A stretch of 64,000 nt of DNA. It comes from Francisella uliginis (GTDB taxonomy: Bacteria; Pseudomonadota; Gammaproteobacteria; Francisellales; Francisellaceae). Each line of letters begins with the position of its first letter. Within the stretch, counting starts at the first letter, position 1. The position numbers and the translations under genes are program-made. This document shows positions 1-9,440 of this stretch, piece after piece. The stretch lies in NCBI RefSeq assembly GCF_001895265.1, contig NZ_CP016796.1, positions 806,001-870,000 on the forward strand, written 5' to 3'. A model generated the notes under the pieces. The model worked only from the letters and a program-made list of their open reading frames with translations. It was not told the origin of the DNA and did not search any database.

Positions 1-361
1 TCCAGCTAAAGCCAAATAATGTTCCAATAAGTGTTGCAACCCCTTTACCACCTTTGAAACCAAAAAATATAGGAAATACATGGCCTAAAATAGCGTATAA
101 AGCAGTACAAGCTGTGATAAATTCATTACCTGTCAGAACTTTTGCAATAACTACAGGCACTAAACCTTTTAAAATATCAAAGGCTAATGTGATAATAGCA
201 GGAACTTTACCGCCAATTCTTAATACATTTGTTGTACCAGGGTTGCCAGAGCCAACACTTCTTGGTGATGGTAATCTAAAAATATAACAAACTATAATCG
301 CACTATTTATTGATCCTAATAGATATGCGAATATTAGAACACTAAAGTTTAAAAAACTCAT
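1..361 (-). CDS. plsY: Glycerol-3-phosphate acyltransferase PlsY (partial, C-terminus beyond left edge)
   Basis: Reading the reverse strand from an ATG at 361-359 gives about 120 residues of a polytopic membrane protein. It carries the PlsY signatures GSGNPGTTN near residue 37 and GFKGGKGVAT near residue 105. PlsY transfers the acyl group of acyl-phosphate to glycerol-3-phosphate, making lysophosphatidic acid in the first membrane step of phospholipid synthesis. The family is usually about 200 residues, so roughly the last 80 lie outside the window. It is divergent from tgt, with 161 bases between the two starts. The identification is firm; a forward reading frame over the same bases is a shadow. 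Confidence 0.93.
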   Translation of the reverse strand, partial: MSFLNFSVLIFAYLLGSINSAIIVCYIFRLPSPRSVGSGNPGTTNVLRIGGKVPAIITLAFDILKGLVPVVIAKVLTGNEFITACTALYAILGHVFPIFFGFKGGKGVATLIGTLFGFSW

Positions 362-489
362 GAAACATCCTCTATTTTTATTTTTTCAAAAATTATCTAA
401 ATTATTATAAGAGATAATACTATCTAGGCAATATCTTGGCTAGCTATTTTTGCTGCTTTATTATAGGATTGATAGCTTAAAAAAACTAA

Positions 490-1626
<1,137 letters not shown>

Positions 1627-1629
1627 AAT

Positions 1630-2508
1630 CTATTCGTTTAGGAAGGAATGTAAAAGGGTATTCATCTTTTTAAAAACCTTTGAATTAGATTCTTTAGATA
1701 GCAGATAGTAAGATTTGTCAGCAGGTAAACTTTTTTGTTTAGGCATATATAATAAACTATTTTCAATAAGATCATTGATTAAAAGCTTTTCCGTTACAAA
1801 AAAACCAATACCTGAAAAACAAGCATTAATGGCTTGAATCGAGTTTTTAAAGATTACTTTTTTGTTATATTTATGATCTATATTATTATGCTTACACCAT
1901 TGAATATAGTCACTTGCTCTCATTTCATCATCAACAAAAATAAGCTTTTGTGTGGTTATTATTTCCTCAAAGGTTTTACCTACTTGCTTGATATTTGATA
2001 CTAAAACCAGTTCTCCAGAAGCTAGCTTTTGTCTATTTCTATTCTCAAATTCTTCATCTGAGCCATATTCGATACTTAAATCTATATCATCATTATCAAA
2101 ATCAACTCTTCTTCCCTTTGTTATAAGTTGTATATCTATACCATCAAAAGCTTCGAGAATATTGTCAAATCTAGGGATTAGCCAGTTAGCGCATAGCGTT
2201 GTTACACAGTTAACCGAGATTTTATTTATTTTATGTTCTTTGAAAACATTTGTGGATTGATATATTTCGGTTACTAAGGGATCTATTTTGGAATAATACT
2301 CTTTTGCTAGATCTGTAATTATAAGTCTTCTTTTTTGTGTTAAAAAAAGTTTTCTATCAAAATATGTTTCTAATTTTTTTATAGATTGACTTACTGCAGA
2401 ATGCGTCATAAATAATTGCTCGGCTGCTTTAGTGTAACTTTTAGTTTTCATTACAGCCATAAATACTGGTAATGAGTTTAAGGGTGGTAGATCGTTCTTT
2501 TTTATCAT
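1630..2508 (-). CDS. LysR-family transcriptional regulator
   Basis: A 292-residue LysR-type regulator. The N-terminal winged helix-turn-helix spans roughly residues 10-70 (FMAVMKTKSYTKAAEQLF, then SAVSQSIKKLE). A periplasmic-binding-protein-like effector domain follows from about residue 90. LysR proteins usually bind T-N11-A dyads and control themselves and a divergent neighbour. The gene is divergent from the first DMT permease (start 2619). A perfect dyad GTAAG-N5-CTTAC at 2514-2528 lies 6-20 bases upstream of its own start codon, suggesting autoregulation. It ends 3 bases after the convergent tgt stop. The effector is unknown; an amino acid or small organic compound exported by the permeases would fit the context. 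Confidence 0.9.
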   Translation of the reverse strand: MIKKNDLPPLNSLPVFMAVMKTKSYTKAAEQLFMTHSAVSQSIKKLETYFDRKLFLTQKRRLIITDLAKEYYSKIDPLVTEIYQSTNVFKEHKINKISVNCVTTLCANWLIPRFDNILEAFDGIDIQLITKGRRVDFDNDDIDLSIEYGSDEEFENRNRQKLASGELVLVSNIKQVGKTFEEIITTQKLIFVDDEMRASDYIQWCKHNNIDHKYNKKVIFKNSIQAINACFSGIGFFVTEKLLINDLIENSLLYMPKQKSLPADKSYYLLSKESNSKVFKKMNTLLHSFLNE

Positions 2509-2513
2509 GTAGT

Positions 2514-2528
2514 GTAAGTAAAACTTAC
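2514..2528. promoter_or_regulatory. Putative LysR operator O1 (GTAAG-N5-CTTAC)
   Basis: A perfect inverted repeat GTAAG-TAAAA-CTTAC in the lysR/DMT1 divergent gap. It fits the LysR T-N11-A rule (T2515, A2527) and overlaps the translation initiation region of lysR. The same half-sites with the same 5-base spacing recur at 3574-3588 in front of the second permease. The recurrence is read from the sequence; binding by the adjacent LysR protein is inferred. Confidence 0.5.
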
Positions 2529-2618
2529 TTTTTGTATAAGAATAAAGCGTTTTACATAACTATGCAATATTATATAGCATTTAAACTAATATAAATCTTT
2601 GAAGGGTATATTTTATTT

Positions 2619-3500
2619 ATGAATTCAACAAATAATCTTATAAGTTTAAGCTTAGTAATTTTATCTGCAACACTTATTGCTTTTGGATCTTTTGCTAGAA
2701 AAAATATAGTTGTACTTGATGGTATCTATATATCAATGTTGATTTGTTTCGTCGGAGCAAGTTTTCTTATGTGGTGGATAGTAAGTATTTCATCTTTTAC
2801 TAATATTATTCCTACCACTTGGAGGCCAATATTTATAAGGATGGTACTTAGCTTATTTGCTCAAGTGTTATTCTTTGTTAGCTTAAGTAAAGGATCTTTT
2901 TTAATTACAGTGCTGCTGTTTAACACTAGTCCATTATTTGTACCAGTTATACGATTTATATTTTTTAAACAAAATGTTAGTTATTTTAATTTTATTTGCA
3001 TTATTGTTAGCTTCTTAGGTATATATTTAATTCTAGGAGTAAATGGTAGTAATGTTAGCTTATATTCATTATGCGCTCTTTTTTCTGGTATTTTAAATGC
3101 TATGTCACAAGTAGTATTGCATAAAGCAAGTCAAAAAGAAGATGCGTTTATTATGACACTCTGGATATATACATTTACAGCTTTGGTTTTACTTATGCTA
3201 TTGCCTTTAAATATTTTAATATATTCGGGTGCTGGTGATTTGGCTACTATATCTATCAAACCTATAGTAATATGGGTCTGTGTAGCAATAACTCTTAATG
3301 TTAGTGTTCAAGTGTATAGAGTGAAAGCTTATAAGTATACAAAAGATCCTTCTCTGGTTGCTCCAGGGATGTATTTCTCAGTAATTGTTGCTGCGATACT
3401 GGATATTGTTTTTTATGGTGCTTCAATCAATCTTCTAGAAGTATGTGGAATTTTAATGGTTTGTCTCTGTAGTATATTATCAGTAATTAAAAAATCTTAG
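2619..3500 (+). CDS. DMT-superfamily (EamA-type) permease, copy 1
   Basis: A 293-residue, very hydrophobic protein with about ten predicted membrane helices, the size and layout of the two-EamA-repeat drug/metabolite transporters. A GAAGGG ribosome site precedes the ATG. It is paralogous to the next gene: both share MWWI near residue 50, a W-x-PIFIR segment, a QVVLH-[KR]-ASQKE stretch and DPS-[LF]-VAPGMYFSV near the C-terminus. It is divergent from the LysR gene, so probably its target. Family members export or import amino acids, nucleotide sugars or small metabolites; the substrate cannot be read from the sequence. Confidence 0.85.
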   Translation: MNSTNNLISLSLVILSATLIAFGSFARKNIVVLDGIYISMLICFVGASFLMWWIVSISSFTNIIPTTWRPIFIRMVLSLFAQVLFFVSLSKGSFLITVLLFNTSPLFVPVIRFIFFKQNVSYFNFICIIVSFLGIYLILGVNGSNVSLYSLCALFSGILNAMSQVVLHKASQKEDAFIMTLWIYTFTALVLLMLLPLNILIYSGAGDLATISIKPIVIWVCVAITLNVSVQVYRVKAYKYTKDPSLVAPGMYFSVIVAAILDIVFYGASINLLEVCGILMVCLCSILSVIKKS

Positions 3501-3568
3501 ATAATATTGCTAATTTATCAATTATGTTTAAATTGATTAATGCTTTGTAGTACCTTTATTTCTATTTT

Positions 3569-3593
3569 TAAATGTAAGTTAATCTTACATTTA
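3569..3593. promoter_or_regulatory. Putative LysR operator O2 within a 10-bp inverted repeat
   Basis: TAAATGTAAG at 3569-3578 pairs perfectly with CTTACATTTA at 3584-3593 around a 5-base centre. The inner GTAAG-N5-CTTAC matches the dyad at 2514-2528 in half-sites and spacing and keeps the T-N11-A pattern. It lies 79 bases upstream of the second permease start, a usual place for an activator or repressor site. No T tract follows it, so a terminator role is less likely. Confidence 0.5.
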
Positions 3594-3671
3594 GGTAAGT
3601 TTAAGTCGTTTTACTTTAAGCAGTGTTGGTTTTATCATTTAAATATTGTTTTATGAATTGGAAATATACTA

Positions 3672-4559
3672 ATGAGACTTTTGAGAGATAGTGTTGCTAT
3701 GTTGTTAATGCTTCTATCAGCAACAGCTATTACTTTAGTGGGACTATCTACAAAATTTATGATGTCAAGCAGCTCTATATATGGGGTTATGCTTACATAT
3801 TTTGTTGGCAGTGCTATCTTAATGTGGTGGATTGCTAGTATTTTATCATTTAATAGGTTGTTACCTCTTGAGTGGAAACCTATTTTTATTAGGGTTATTT
3901 TTAGCGTTACGGCACAATATTTTTTATTTTTAGGCTTGCATAGTTCATCATTGTTGTTGCCAATCTTGTTATTTAATACTAGCCCTTTATTTATACCTAT
4001 TATTAGATGGATTTTTTATAAATCTAAAGTGGTTATAAGTACATGGGCGCTGTTAGTGATAAGTTTTTTTGGAATTTATCTAATATTAGCAAGTAAATCA
4101 AATGGTCATGTTGACATATGGGCTTTGAGTGCATTAGTTGCAGGTGTCTTGAATGCAGGATCTCAAGTTGTGTTGCATAGAGCAAGTCAAAAAGAAAATT
4201 TATTTACTATGAATTTATGGATATTTACCTTTATAAGTGTCTTAATGTTTGCTGGTTTACCATTTGCTCATATAGCATTTGCAAGTGTTGATTATGCATT
4301 TACTAGTTCACCATTAATCTGGGCTGGTATTGCAACTGTAATATTTGGTATAAGTGCTCAACTTTTTAGAGTTAAAGCTTTTAAATATACTTCTGATCCA
4401 TCTTTTGTGGCTCCTGGAATGTACTTTTCAGTTGTCGTCGCTGCTGTAATAGATGCAATTATATATAATAAGAGTTTAACTATGATTGAGATCTTGGGCA
4501 TATTTATTGTTTGTACTACAAGCATATTTTCAGTGATTAAAAAAAATAATTATAAATAA
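3672..4559 (+). CDS. DMT-superfamily (EamA-type) permease, copy 2
   Basis: A 295-residue polytopic protein with about ten hydrophobic segments, the tandem paralogue of the gene at 2619-3500. Many blocks are conserved between them (FNTSPLF, QVVLHRASQKE, VAPGMYFSV, a final SVIKK), so they probably arose by local duplication. The 171-base gap between them holds its own operator-like dyad, so the copies may be expressed separately. The isochorismatase-fold gene follows 14 bases later with a good ribosome site, suggesting co-transcription. Substrate unknown. Confidence 0.85.
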   Translation: MRLLRDSVAMLLMLLSATAITLVGLSTKFMMSSSSIYGVMLTYFVGSAILMWWIASILSFNRLLPLEWKPIFIRVIFSVTAQYFLFLGLHSSSLLLPILLFNTSPLFIPIIRWIFYKSKVVISTWALLVISFFGIYLILASKSNGHVDIWALSALVAGVLNAGSQVVLHRASQKENLFTMNLWIFTFISVLMFAGLPFAHIAFASVDYAFTSSPLIWAGIATVIFGISAQLFRVKAFKYTSDPSFVAPGMYFSVVVAAVIDAIIYNKSLTMIEILGIFIVCTTSIFSVIKKNNYK

Positions 4560-4573
4560 AAGGAGAGTTTAAA

Positions 4574-5155
4574 ATGAAAAACACAATAGTTATAGCAGCC
4601 GATTTTATTAATGAGATAGTTGATGAAAAGGGTGCTTTTGGTGTACATAATGCAGAGAGGGTTAAGAGTTGTAATACAATAGAAAATGCTAATAAAGTTA
4701 TAGCGTGGGCTCGTAAGAATGATATTAAAGTTGCTCATGTAAAAGTAGGTTTTAGTAAAGATTATCATGAGTGTCCTAAAAGCTCACCTATATTTGGTCA
4801 AGCTCCTGAGTATAAAGTTCTTCAACTTGGCACATGGGCTACTGATTTTCACAAAGATATAGATGTACAAGAGCATGATATTGTAATAACTAAGCATAGA
4901 ATTAGTTTTATATACGCTACAGATTGTGAAGCTATTTTAAGAGCTAATAAAATTGAAAACGTTATAGTTTTTGGAGTGTCTACTGAGCAAGTAATTGAGC
5001 TTTCAGTAAGAGAACTACACGATAGAGACTATAACGTTACAGTTATATCTGATGCTTGTAATGCTAGTAGTGAAGAAGGGCATCAAAAAAGCCTTAGAAG
5101 TATATCTAGTGTTGCTGAAGTTGTAACAACAGACGAATTCTTATCAAATAACTAA
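4574..5155 (+). CDS. Isochorismatase-fold hydrolase-like protein lacking the catalytic cysteine
   Basis: A 193-residue protein of the isochorismatase/nicotinamidase-like fold, the usual length for the family. Asp10 opens the first strand and Lys107 fits the catalytic lysine. The GVSTEQV motif at 134-140 fits the cis-peptide/nucleophile loop, whose usual form is GxxTDxC. The nucleophile position is Val140. True isochorismatases also lack this cysteine, so it could be an isochorismatase-type hydrolase or a non-hydrolytic member. A strong AAAGGAGAG ribosome site precedes the start. It lies 14 bases after permease copy 2, so the two are probably co-expressed. The substrate cannot be assigned. Confidence 0.75.
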   Translation: MKNTIVIAADFINEIVDEKGAFGVHNAERVKSCNTIENANKVIAWARKNDIKVAHVKVGFSKDYHECPKSSPIFGQAPEYKVLQLGTWATDFHKDIDVQEHDIVITKHRISFIYATDCEAILRANKIENVIVFGVSTEQVIELSVRELHDRDYNVTVISDACNASSEEGHQKSLRSISSVAEVVTTDEFLSNN

Positions 5156-5236
5156 TTATAAGCTTATATAGCTAAAACCCTATATGACATTTTTTAAAGA
5201 TGTATTGGGCATTCTCTTAAGAAAATATTGTGTGTA

Positions 5237-5293
5237 TTTATATATCCAAATTTAGAAATACTCCCCCTTTAAAACTAGGTTTGGATATATAAA
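5237..5293. repeat. Perfect 14-bp inverted repeat with 29-base loop
   Basis: TTTATATATCCAAA (5237-5250) is the exact reverse complement of TTTGGATATATAAA (5280-5293). The loop contains a run of five C's. It lies at the junction between the accessory lysR/permease cassette and the sec genes. It could be a remnant of a mobile element, a bidirectional terminator without a clear T tract, or a regulatory hairpin. Whether other copies exist cannot be judged from this window. Confidence 0.6.
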
Positions 5294-5453
5294 TTTATAT
5301 TATTATATTAGTTAATGTAGCCTTGAGTTTTAAATTTTGCAAAAAACATTCTATTTAGCTTTAAATACTAAGCTAAATAATATTTCAAAGTTTTTCATAA
5401 AATAAAGATATTTTAGTGAAGAGTAACTTAATAATTTAACAAAAAAATATACA

Positions 5454-5482
5454 TTGATAATACAGTATTACTAAGGTAGAAT
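5454..5482 (+). promoter_or_regulatory. Sigma-70-type promoter for yajC-secD-secF
   Basis: A TTGATA -35 box (5454-5459), a 17-base spacer and a TAGAAT -10 box (5477-5482); each box matches five of six consensus bases. It lies 43 bases upstream of the yajC start and points toward it. A GGGAG ribosome site follows at about 5515-5519. Confidence 0.6.
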
Positions 5483-5524
5483 TCACATGTTTAAGATATA
5501 AATAAAAAAATTCTGGGAGAAAAA

Positions 5525-5881
5525 ATGAAAAAAATATTATTGTCACTAGCAGCTGTTGTGTTATTTAGCTCAAGTTCTTTTGCAGCAGGTAGTGAAGCTT
5601 CAGCAGGTAGTCCATTAAGCTCAATCTTAATGTTAGTAGTGTTTTTTGCAATATTTTGGTTTTTACTTATCAGACCTCAGCAAAAGAAAAATAAAGAATT
5701 ACGTAAAATGTTATCTGAATTAGCTAAAGGTGATGAAGTTGTAACTAATGGTGGTATGATAGGCAAAATCGCTAAAATTGATGATACTTTTGTAGATCTA
5801 GAAGTAGCAGAAAATGTTACTATAAAAGTTCAAAGAAATGCAGTAGCAAATATTTTACCAAAAGGCGCTACTAAGGCGTAA
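5525..5881 (+). CDS. yajC: Sec translocon accessory protein YajC
   Basis: A 118-residue single-span membrane protein. A hydrophobic N-terminus (possible cleavable signal, residues 1-21) is followed by a second hydrophobic stretch, ILMLVVFFAIFWFLLIRPQQKK, typical of YajC. A cytosolic domain with the conserved GDEVVTNGG motif follows. YajC associates with SecDF and the SecYEG translocon. It heads the yajC-secD-secF operon; secD begins 57 bases after its stop. Length and order match the family. Confidence 0.95.
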   Translation: MKKILLSLAAVVLFSSSSFAAGSEASAGSPLSSILMLVVFFAIFWFLLIRPQQKKNKELRKMLSELAKGDEVVTNGGMIGKIAKIDDTFVDLEVAENVTIKVQRNAVANILPKGATKA

Positions 5882-5938
5882 TTAGCCATTCTAGAAATCT
5901 TTTAACCTCTTTTTCTTTTTACAAAGGGATTTTTTTCA

Positions 5939-7876
5939 ATGAGTAATAATAAAAGTCTTCCTATAAATCAATTTCCTTTATGGAAAAATCTTTTAATAGT
6001 ATTTATTTTAGCATTAGCTTTATTTTATGCAGTACCTAATATTTTTGGTAAAAGTCCTGCTTTGCAAATATCACAAAAAGATGGTGATGTTAGCACACAA
6101 TTATTAGTTAAAGTTGAAAATACTTTAGATAAAAATAATGTTGTTTATGAAAAAGCGCATATAACAAATAACAATGATAATGTCTCAATTACATTTAATG
6201 ATGTAGAAGAGCAACTTAAAGCAAAAAAGATACTAAAAGAAAGCTTAAGCAATAATTACATTATTGCAATGAATATGCTTTCTAACTCTCCTAGTTGGCT
6301 TTCAGCATTAGGTGCTAATCCTATGAATTTAGGGTTAGATCTAAGAGGCGGAATGTATTTAATGCTAGAGGCCGATACAAAAACAGCAATAAATGCTCAG
6401 TTAGATAACACATTGAATGTTATTTTAGCAGCAGCTAAGGACGATAATATAGGTGTTTCTAGCTCAACTAAGGCAGATGAGAAATCTAGTGTGAAAGCAC
6501 CTCAAGAATATATTGCCAATGGCTATGTATCAATAACTTTAGATAACTCAGTCGATGTTGCTAAGCTTAAACAATATTTAAGTTCTGAGTATAAAAAGAC
6601 TCAAGATCCTAACATAACCTATACAACTAAAGGCAACACAGTGTTTGTCACTTATAATAGTGCTAAGATTCTTCAATTAAAACAGGGTGCTATATCTCAA
6701 GTTGTAACAGTAATGCGTAATCGTATTAATGCTTTAGGTGTTGCAGAGGCTTCAGTTGCTCAAGCCGGTGAGAATCGTGTAGTTATTGAAATTCCAGGAA
6801 TGCAAGATGCTACTCAAGCTAAGCAGATTTTAGGTGGAACATCTACTGCAAGTTTTTATTTAGTTAATCCTGTTACAGATAGGCTAGCTACAGAAGAACA
6901 AGGTTATAAGGTTTATGCTCTAGATAATGGTAGAGGATACCAAAGTTACTATAGTTTAAAAGGTGCACCAGTCGCAGGCGGAGCTGATATTATTGGAGCA
7001 AGTCCATCAGTGGATCGTCAAACAGGTACTCCAATAGTTATGGTAGAGTTAAGTAGAGGAGCAGCTAGCCACTTTAGAAGAATTACTGGTAAAAATGTTG
7101 GTAATCCTATGGGTGTGATGCTTGTTAACACTACTTATGAGAAAGTTAAAGGCAAGGATGGTCAAGAGAAAAACGTAGTCAATAAAACTGAAAAACTAAT
7201 AAATGTTGCTACTATTCAATCTGCGCTTGGTTCACATTTCCAAATTACTGGTTTAAACCAAAAAGAAGCAAACAATCTTGCTTTAATGATTAAATCTGGT
7301 TCATTACAAGTTCCTGTACACATTGTTCAAGAACAACAAATAGGACCGAGCTTAGGTAAAGACAATATTGAAAAAGGTATGCTATCTATAGTAGTAGCTC
7401 TTTTAGCTGTTGTTGTATTTATCTTAGCTTACTATCGAGTATTTGGTATTATTGCAAACGTTGCTTTAATTATGAACTTAATACTTATTGTGGCTGTGAT
7501 GTCAATTATTCCAGGAGCAACATTAACATTACCAGGTATAGCAGGTATAGTACTTAACCTTGGTATGTCAATTGATGGTAACGTACTAATTTTTGAAAGA
7601 ATTAGAGAGGAGATTCGTGCAGGTATGCCACGTCAAAGTGCAATTCATATAGGTTATGAGAAAGCATTTACAACAATTGTTGACTCAAACATTACAACTT
7701 TAATTGTTGCAGTTATTCTTTTCTTCATTGGTACAGGAGCTGTTAAAGGATTTGCTATTACATTGATGATAGGTATTGTGACATCTATGTTTACATCGGT
7801 TACTGTTTCTAGAGCTATGACTAACTTTGTTTATGGTAAGAAAAAGAAACTAGAAAAAATCTCTATAGGAATATAA
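5939..7876 (+). CDS. secD: Protein translocase subunit SecD
   Basis: A 645-residue RND-type membrane protein that, with SecF, uses the proton-motive force to pull secreted proteins across the inner membrane. A first transmembrane helix (about 15-35) is followed by a large periplasmic region containing GLDLRGGMYL near residue 134. The C-terminal membrane domain (about 480-635) has the conserved SIDGNVLIFERIREE motif. Length is normal. secF starts 19 bases after its stop, so the two are co-transcribed. Confidence 0.97.
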   Translation: MSNNKSLPINQFPLWKNLLIVFILALALFYAVPNIFGKSPALQISQKDGDVSTQLLVKVENTLDKNNVVYEKAHITNNNDNVSITFNDVEEQLKAKKILKESLSNNYIIAMNMLSNSPSWLSALGANPMNLGLDLRGGMYLMLEADTKTAINAQLDNTLNVILAAAKDDNIGVSSSTKADEKSSVKAPQEYIANGYVSITLDNSVDVAKLKQYLSSEYKKTQDPNITYTTKGNTVFVTYNSAKILQLKQGAISQVVTVMRNRINALGVAEASVAQAGENRVVIEIPGMQDATQAKQILGGTSTASFYLVNPVTDRLATEEQGYKVYALDNGRGYQSYYSLKGAPVAGGADIIGASPSVDRQTGTPIVMVELSRGAASHFRRITGKNVGNPMGVMLVNTTYEKVKGKDGQEKNVVNKTEKLINVATIQSALGSHFQITGLNQKEANNLALMIKSGSLQVPVHIVQEQQIGPSLGKDNIEKGMLSIVVALLAVVVFILAYYRVFGIIANVALIMNLILIVAVMSIIPGATLTLPGIAGIVLNLGMSIDGNVLIFERIREEIRAGMPRQSAIHIGYEKAFTTIVDSNITTLIVAVILFFIGTGAVKGFAITLMIGIVTSMFTSVTVSRAMTNFVYGKKKKLEKISIGI

Positions 7877-7894
7877 TTTTAGGTTGGGTTTATA

Positions 7895-8836
7895 ATGGAA
7901 TTTTTTAAACAAAAGACTCAGATTGATTTTTTAGGTATAAAAAAGTATACGACTGCTTTTTCAATACTTATGATTATTATCTCGTTGTTTTTTATATTTA
8001 CTAAAGGTCTAAATCTTGGTTTAGATTTTACAGGTGGCTATCAGGTTCAGGTACATACTTCAAAGATGTTAGATTCTGAAGCTATGACTAAAAAGCTAGA
8101 AAAAATAGGCTTTAATCATACTACAATAACAACATTCGGAGATAATGATAATTATTTAATCAAATTTGCTCCTGATGAAGTTAATTCTAAAGCTAAAAGT
8201 TTAGAAGATGCTCAGCAACAGCTACAAAGTGAAGTTGAAGCTGCTTTAGGAGCTAAGGTAGAAAGTGTTAACTATATTGGTCCTCAAGTTGGTAAAGAGC
8301 TTGCTAGTAATGGTGTTCTGGCAATAATTATTGCTTTGGTATGTATATTAATTTATATAAGTGCTAGATTTGAAATGAAGTTTGGTATAAGTGCTTGTGT
8401 GGCTTTACTACATGATCCAATAGTAATCTTAGGAATATTTGCAGCTTTTCAATTAGAGTTTGATTTGACGGTTTTAGCAGCTGTTTTAGCAGTGATTGGT
8501 TACTCATTAAATGATACTGTTGTAATTTATGATAGAGTGCGTGAGAACTTTAGAAAAATGCGTAACGCTAGTGTTACGGAAGTTGTAAATAGAGGTATTA
8601 ATGATACTTTATCAAGAACTATACTTACTTCTGGATTAACAATGCTTGTGGTTGTCGTGTTGTTTTTATTTGGTGGTAGTTCGGTACATAACTTTTCTTT
8701 AGCTTTAATGTTAGGTATCGTAGTAGGTACTTACTCATCAATATATGTAGCTGGAGTAGTGGCTGTAGCCTTAGGTTTAAGTAGAGAGTCTTTACTACCT
8801 AAACAAGTAACTAAAGAAGATACACCGTTACTTTAA
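7895..8836 (+). CDS. secF: Protein translocase subunit SecF
   Basis: A 313-residue partner of SecD. The N-terminal helix is followed by GLNLGLDFTGGYQVQV and a periplasmic domain. The C-terminal membrane domain carries the signature GYSLNDTVVIYDRVREN near residues 205-220. Size and order match gammaproteobacterial SecF. It closes the yajC-secD-secF operon; the next gene is an exported SH3-type protein, possibly read from the same transcript since only 69 bases separate them. Confidence 0.97.
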   Translation: MEFFKQKTQIDFLGIKKYTTAFSILMIIISLFFIFTKGLNLGLDFTGGYQVQVHTSKMLDSEAMTKKLEKIGFNHTTITTFGDNDNYLIKFAPDEVNSKAKSLEDAQQQLQSEVEAALGAKVESVNYIGPQVGKELASNGVLAIIIALVCILIYISARFEMKFGISACVALLHDPIVILGIFAAFQLEFDLTVLAAVLAVIGYSLNDTVVIYDRVRENFRKMRNASVTEVVNRGINDTLSRTILTSGLTMLVVVVLFLFGGSSVHNFSLALMLGIVVGTYSSIYVAGVVAVALGLSRESLLPKQVTKEDTPLL

Positions 8837-8905
8837 CATTTATTAATAATTTATAGCTATTAAATAATGTATAATAGAAATAAGAGATTTGAAAAAGGGT
8901 ATGTC

Positions 8906-9418
8906 ATGAAAAAGATTATTTTGACAATTAGTTTTTTGGTGTTTGGGGCTAGCTTGGGATTAGCTATGTCTAGCGATAAAGCTGCTACTGATGTTACAAA
9001 GCAGCAACAAGTAGCCAAGAGCAAATGTACAAAGAACAAAGATCACCATAAACTTGTTGATATTTATACTGATGAAGACACATCTTCAAAGGTTACTGGT
9101 AAGATCACACTTAAAAACCAAGATAACTATAATATCTTCTATTGTAAAAATACTGGTTGGTGCGAAGTAGTTAATAAGACTGATGGAAAAACTGGTTGGA
9201 TAGGTCTAGACCAACTTAAACAGGCGCAACAAAAGTATGCTAATTACATGCAGACAAAAGATACAGTAAGAAAGCTTGTTGAATATGTGAATGTGCAAGA
9301 TCAGAAAATAGCACAATTACATGCAATGATGCAGCAAATGCAAAAACAGTTTGCTGTTGTGTTGCAAAAGCAACAAGCACAAATCAATCAGTTAAATCAG
9401 GCTTATTACTATCAATAG
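8906..9418 (+). CDS. Exported protein with SH3-like domain and C-terminal coiled coil
   Basis: An open frame extends upstream to 8867, but I choose the ATG at 8906, where MKKIILTISFLVFGASLGLA is a clear signal peptide preceded by an AAAGGG ribosome site. The mature part contains a bacterial SH3-like segment (about residues 45-105, with paired cysteines and a GWCEVVN/GWIGLDQL pattern). A glutamine-rich, probably coiled-coil tail ends QAYYYQ. Such proteins are usually periplasmic and bind envelope components. rpoH follows 22 bases later. The precise role is unknown to me. Confidence 0.75.
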   Translation: MKKIILTISFLVFGASLGLAMSSDKAATDVTKQQQVAKSKCTKNKDHHKLVDIYTDEDTSSKVTGKITLKNQDNYNIFYCKNTGWCEVVNKTDGKTGWIGLDQLKQAQQKYANYMQTKDTVRKLVEYVNVQDQKIAQLHAMMQQMQKQFAVVLQKQQAQINQLNQAYYYQ

Positions 9419-9440
9419 ATCTAAATCTAGTAGGAGCCAT

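Larger units (their letters stand above)
5156..5524. other. Intergenic region before yajC (369 bases)
   Basis: This gap contains no convincing reading frame. It holds a perfect 14-bp inverted repeat (5237-5250 with 5280-5293) and, near its right end, a good sigma-70-like promoter (5454-5482) for yajC-secDF. The remainder is very AT-rich with no further structure that I can support. Confidence 0.6.

Noticed and set aside
54-287. Forward 77-residue open frame at the left edge
   Set aside because: It is the complement of plsY, whose reverse-strand translation shows clear family motifs.
4550-4768. Reverse 72-residue open frame over the isochorismatase-like gene
   Set aside because: Lies inside a gene with a strong ribosome site and family match on the other strand; no support of its own.
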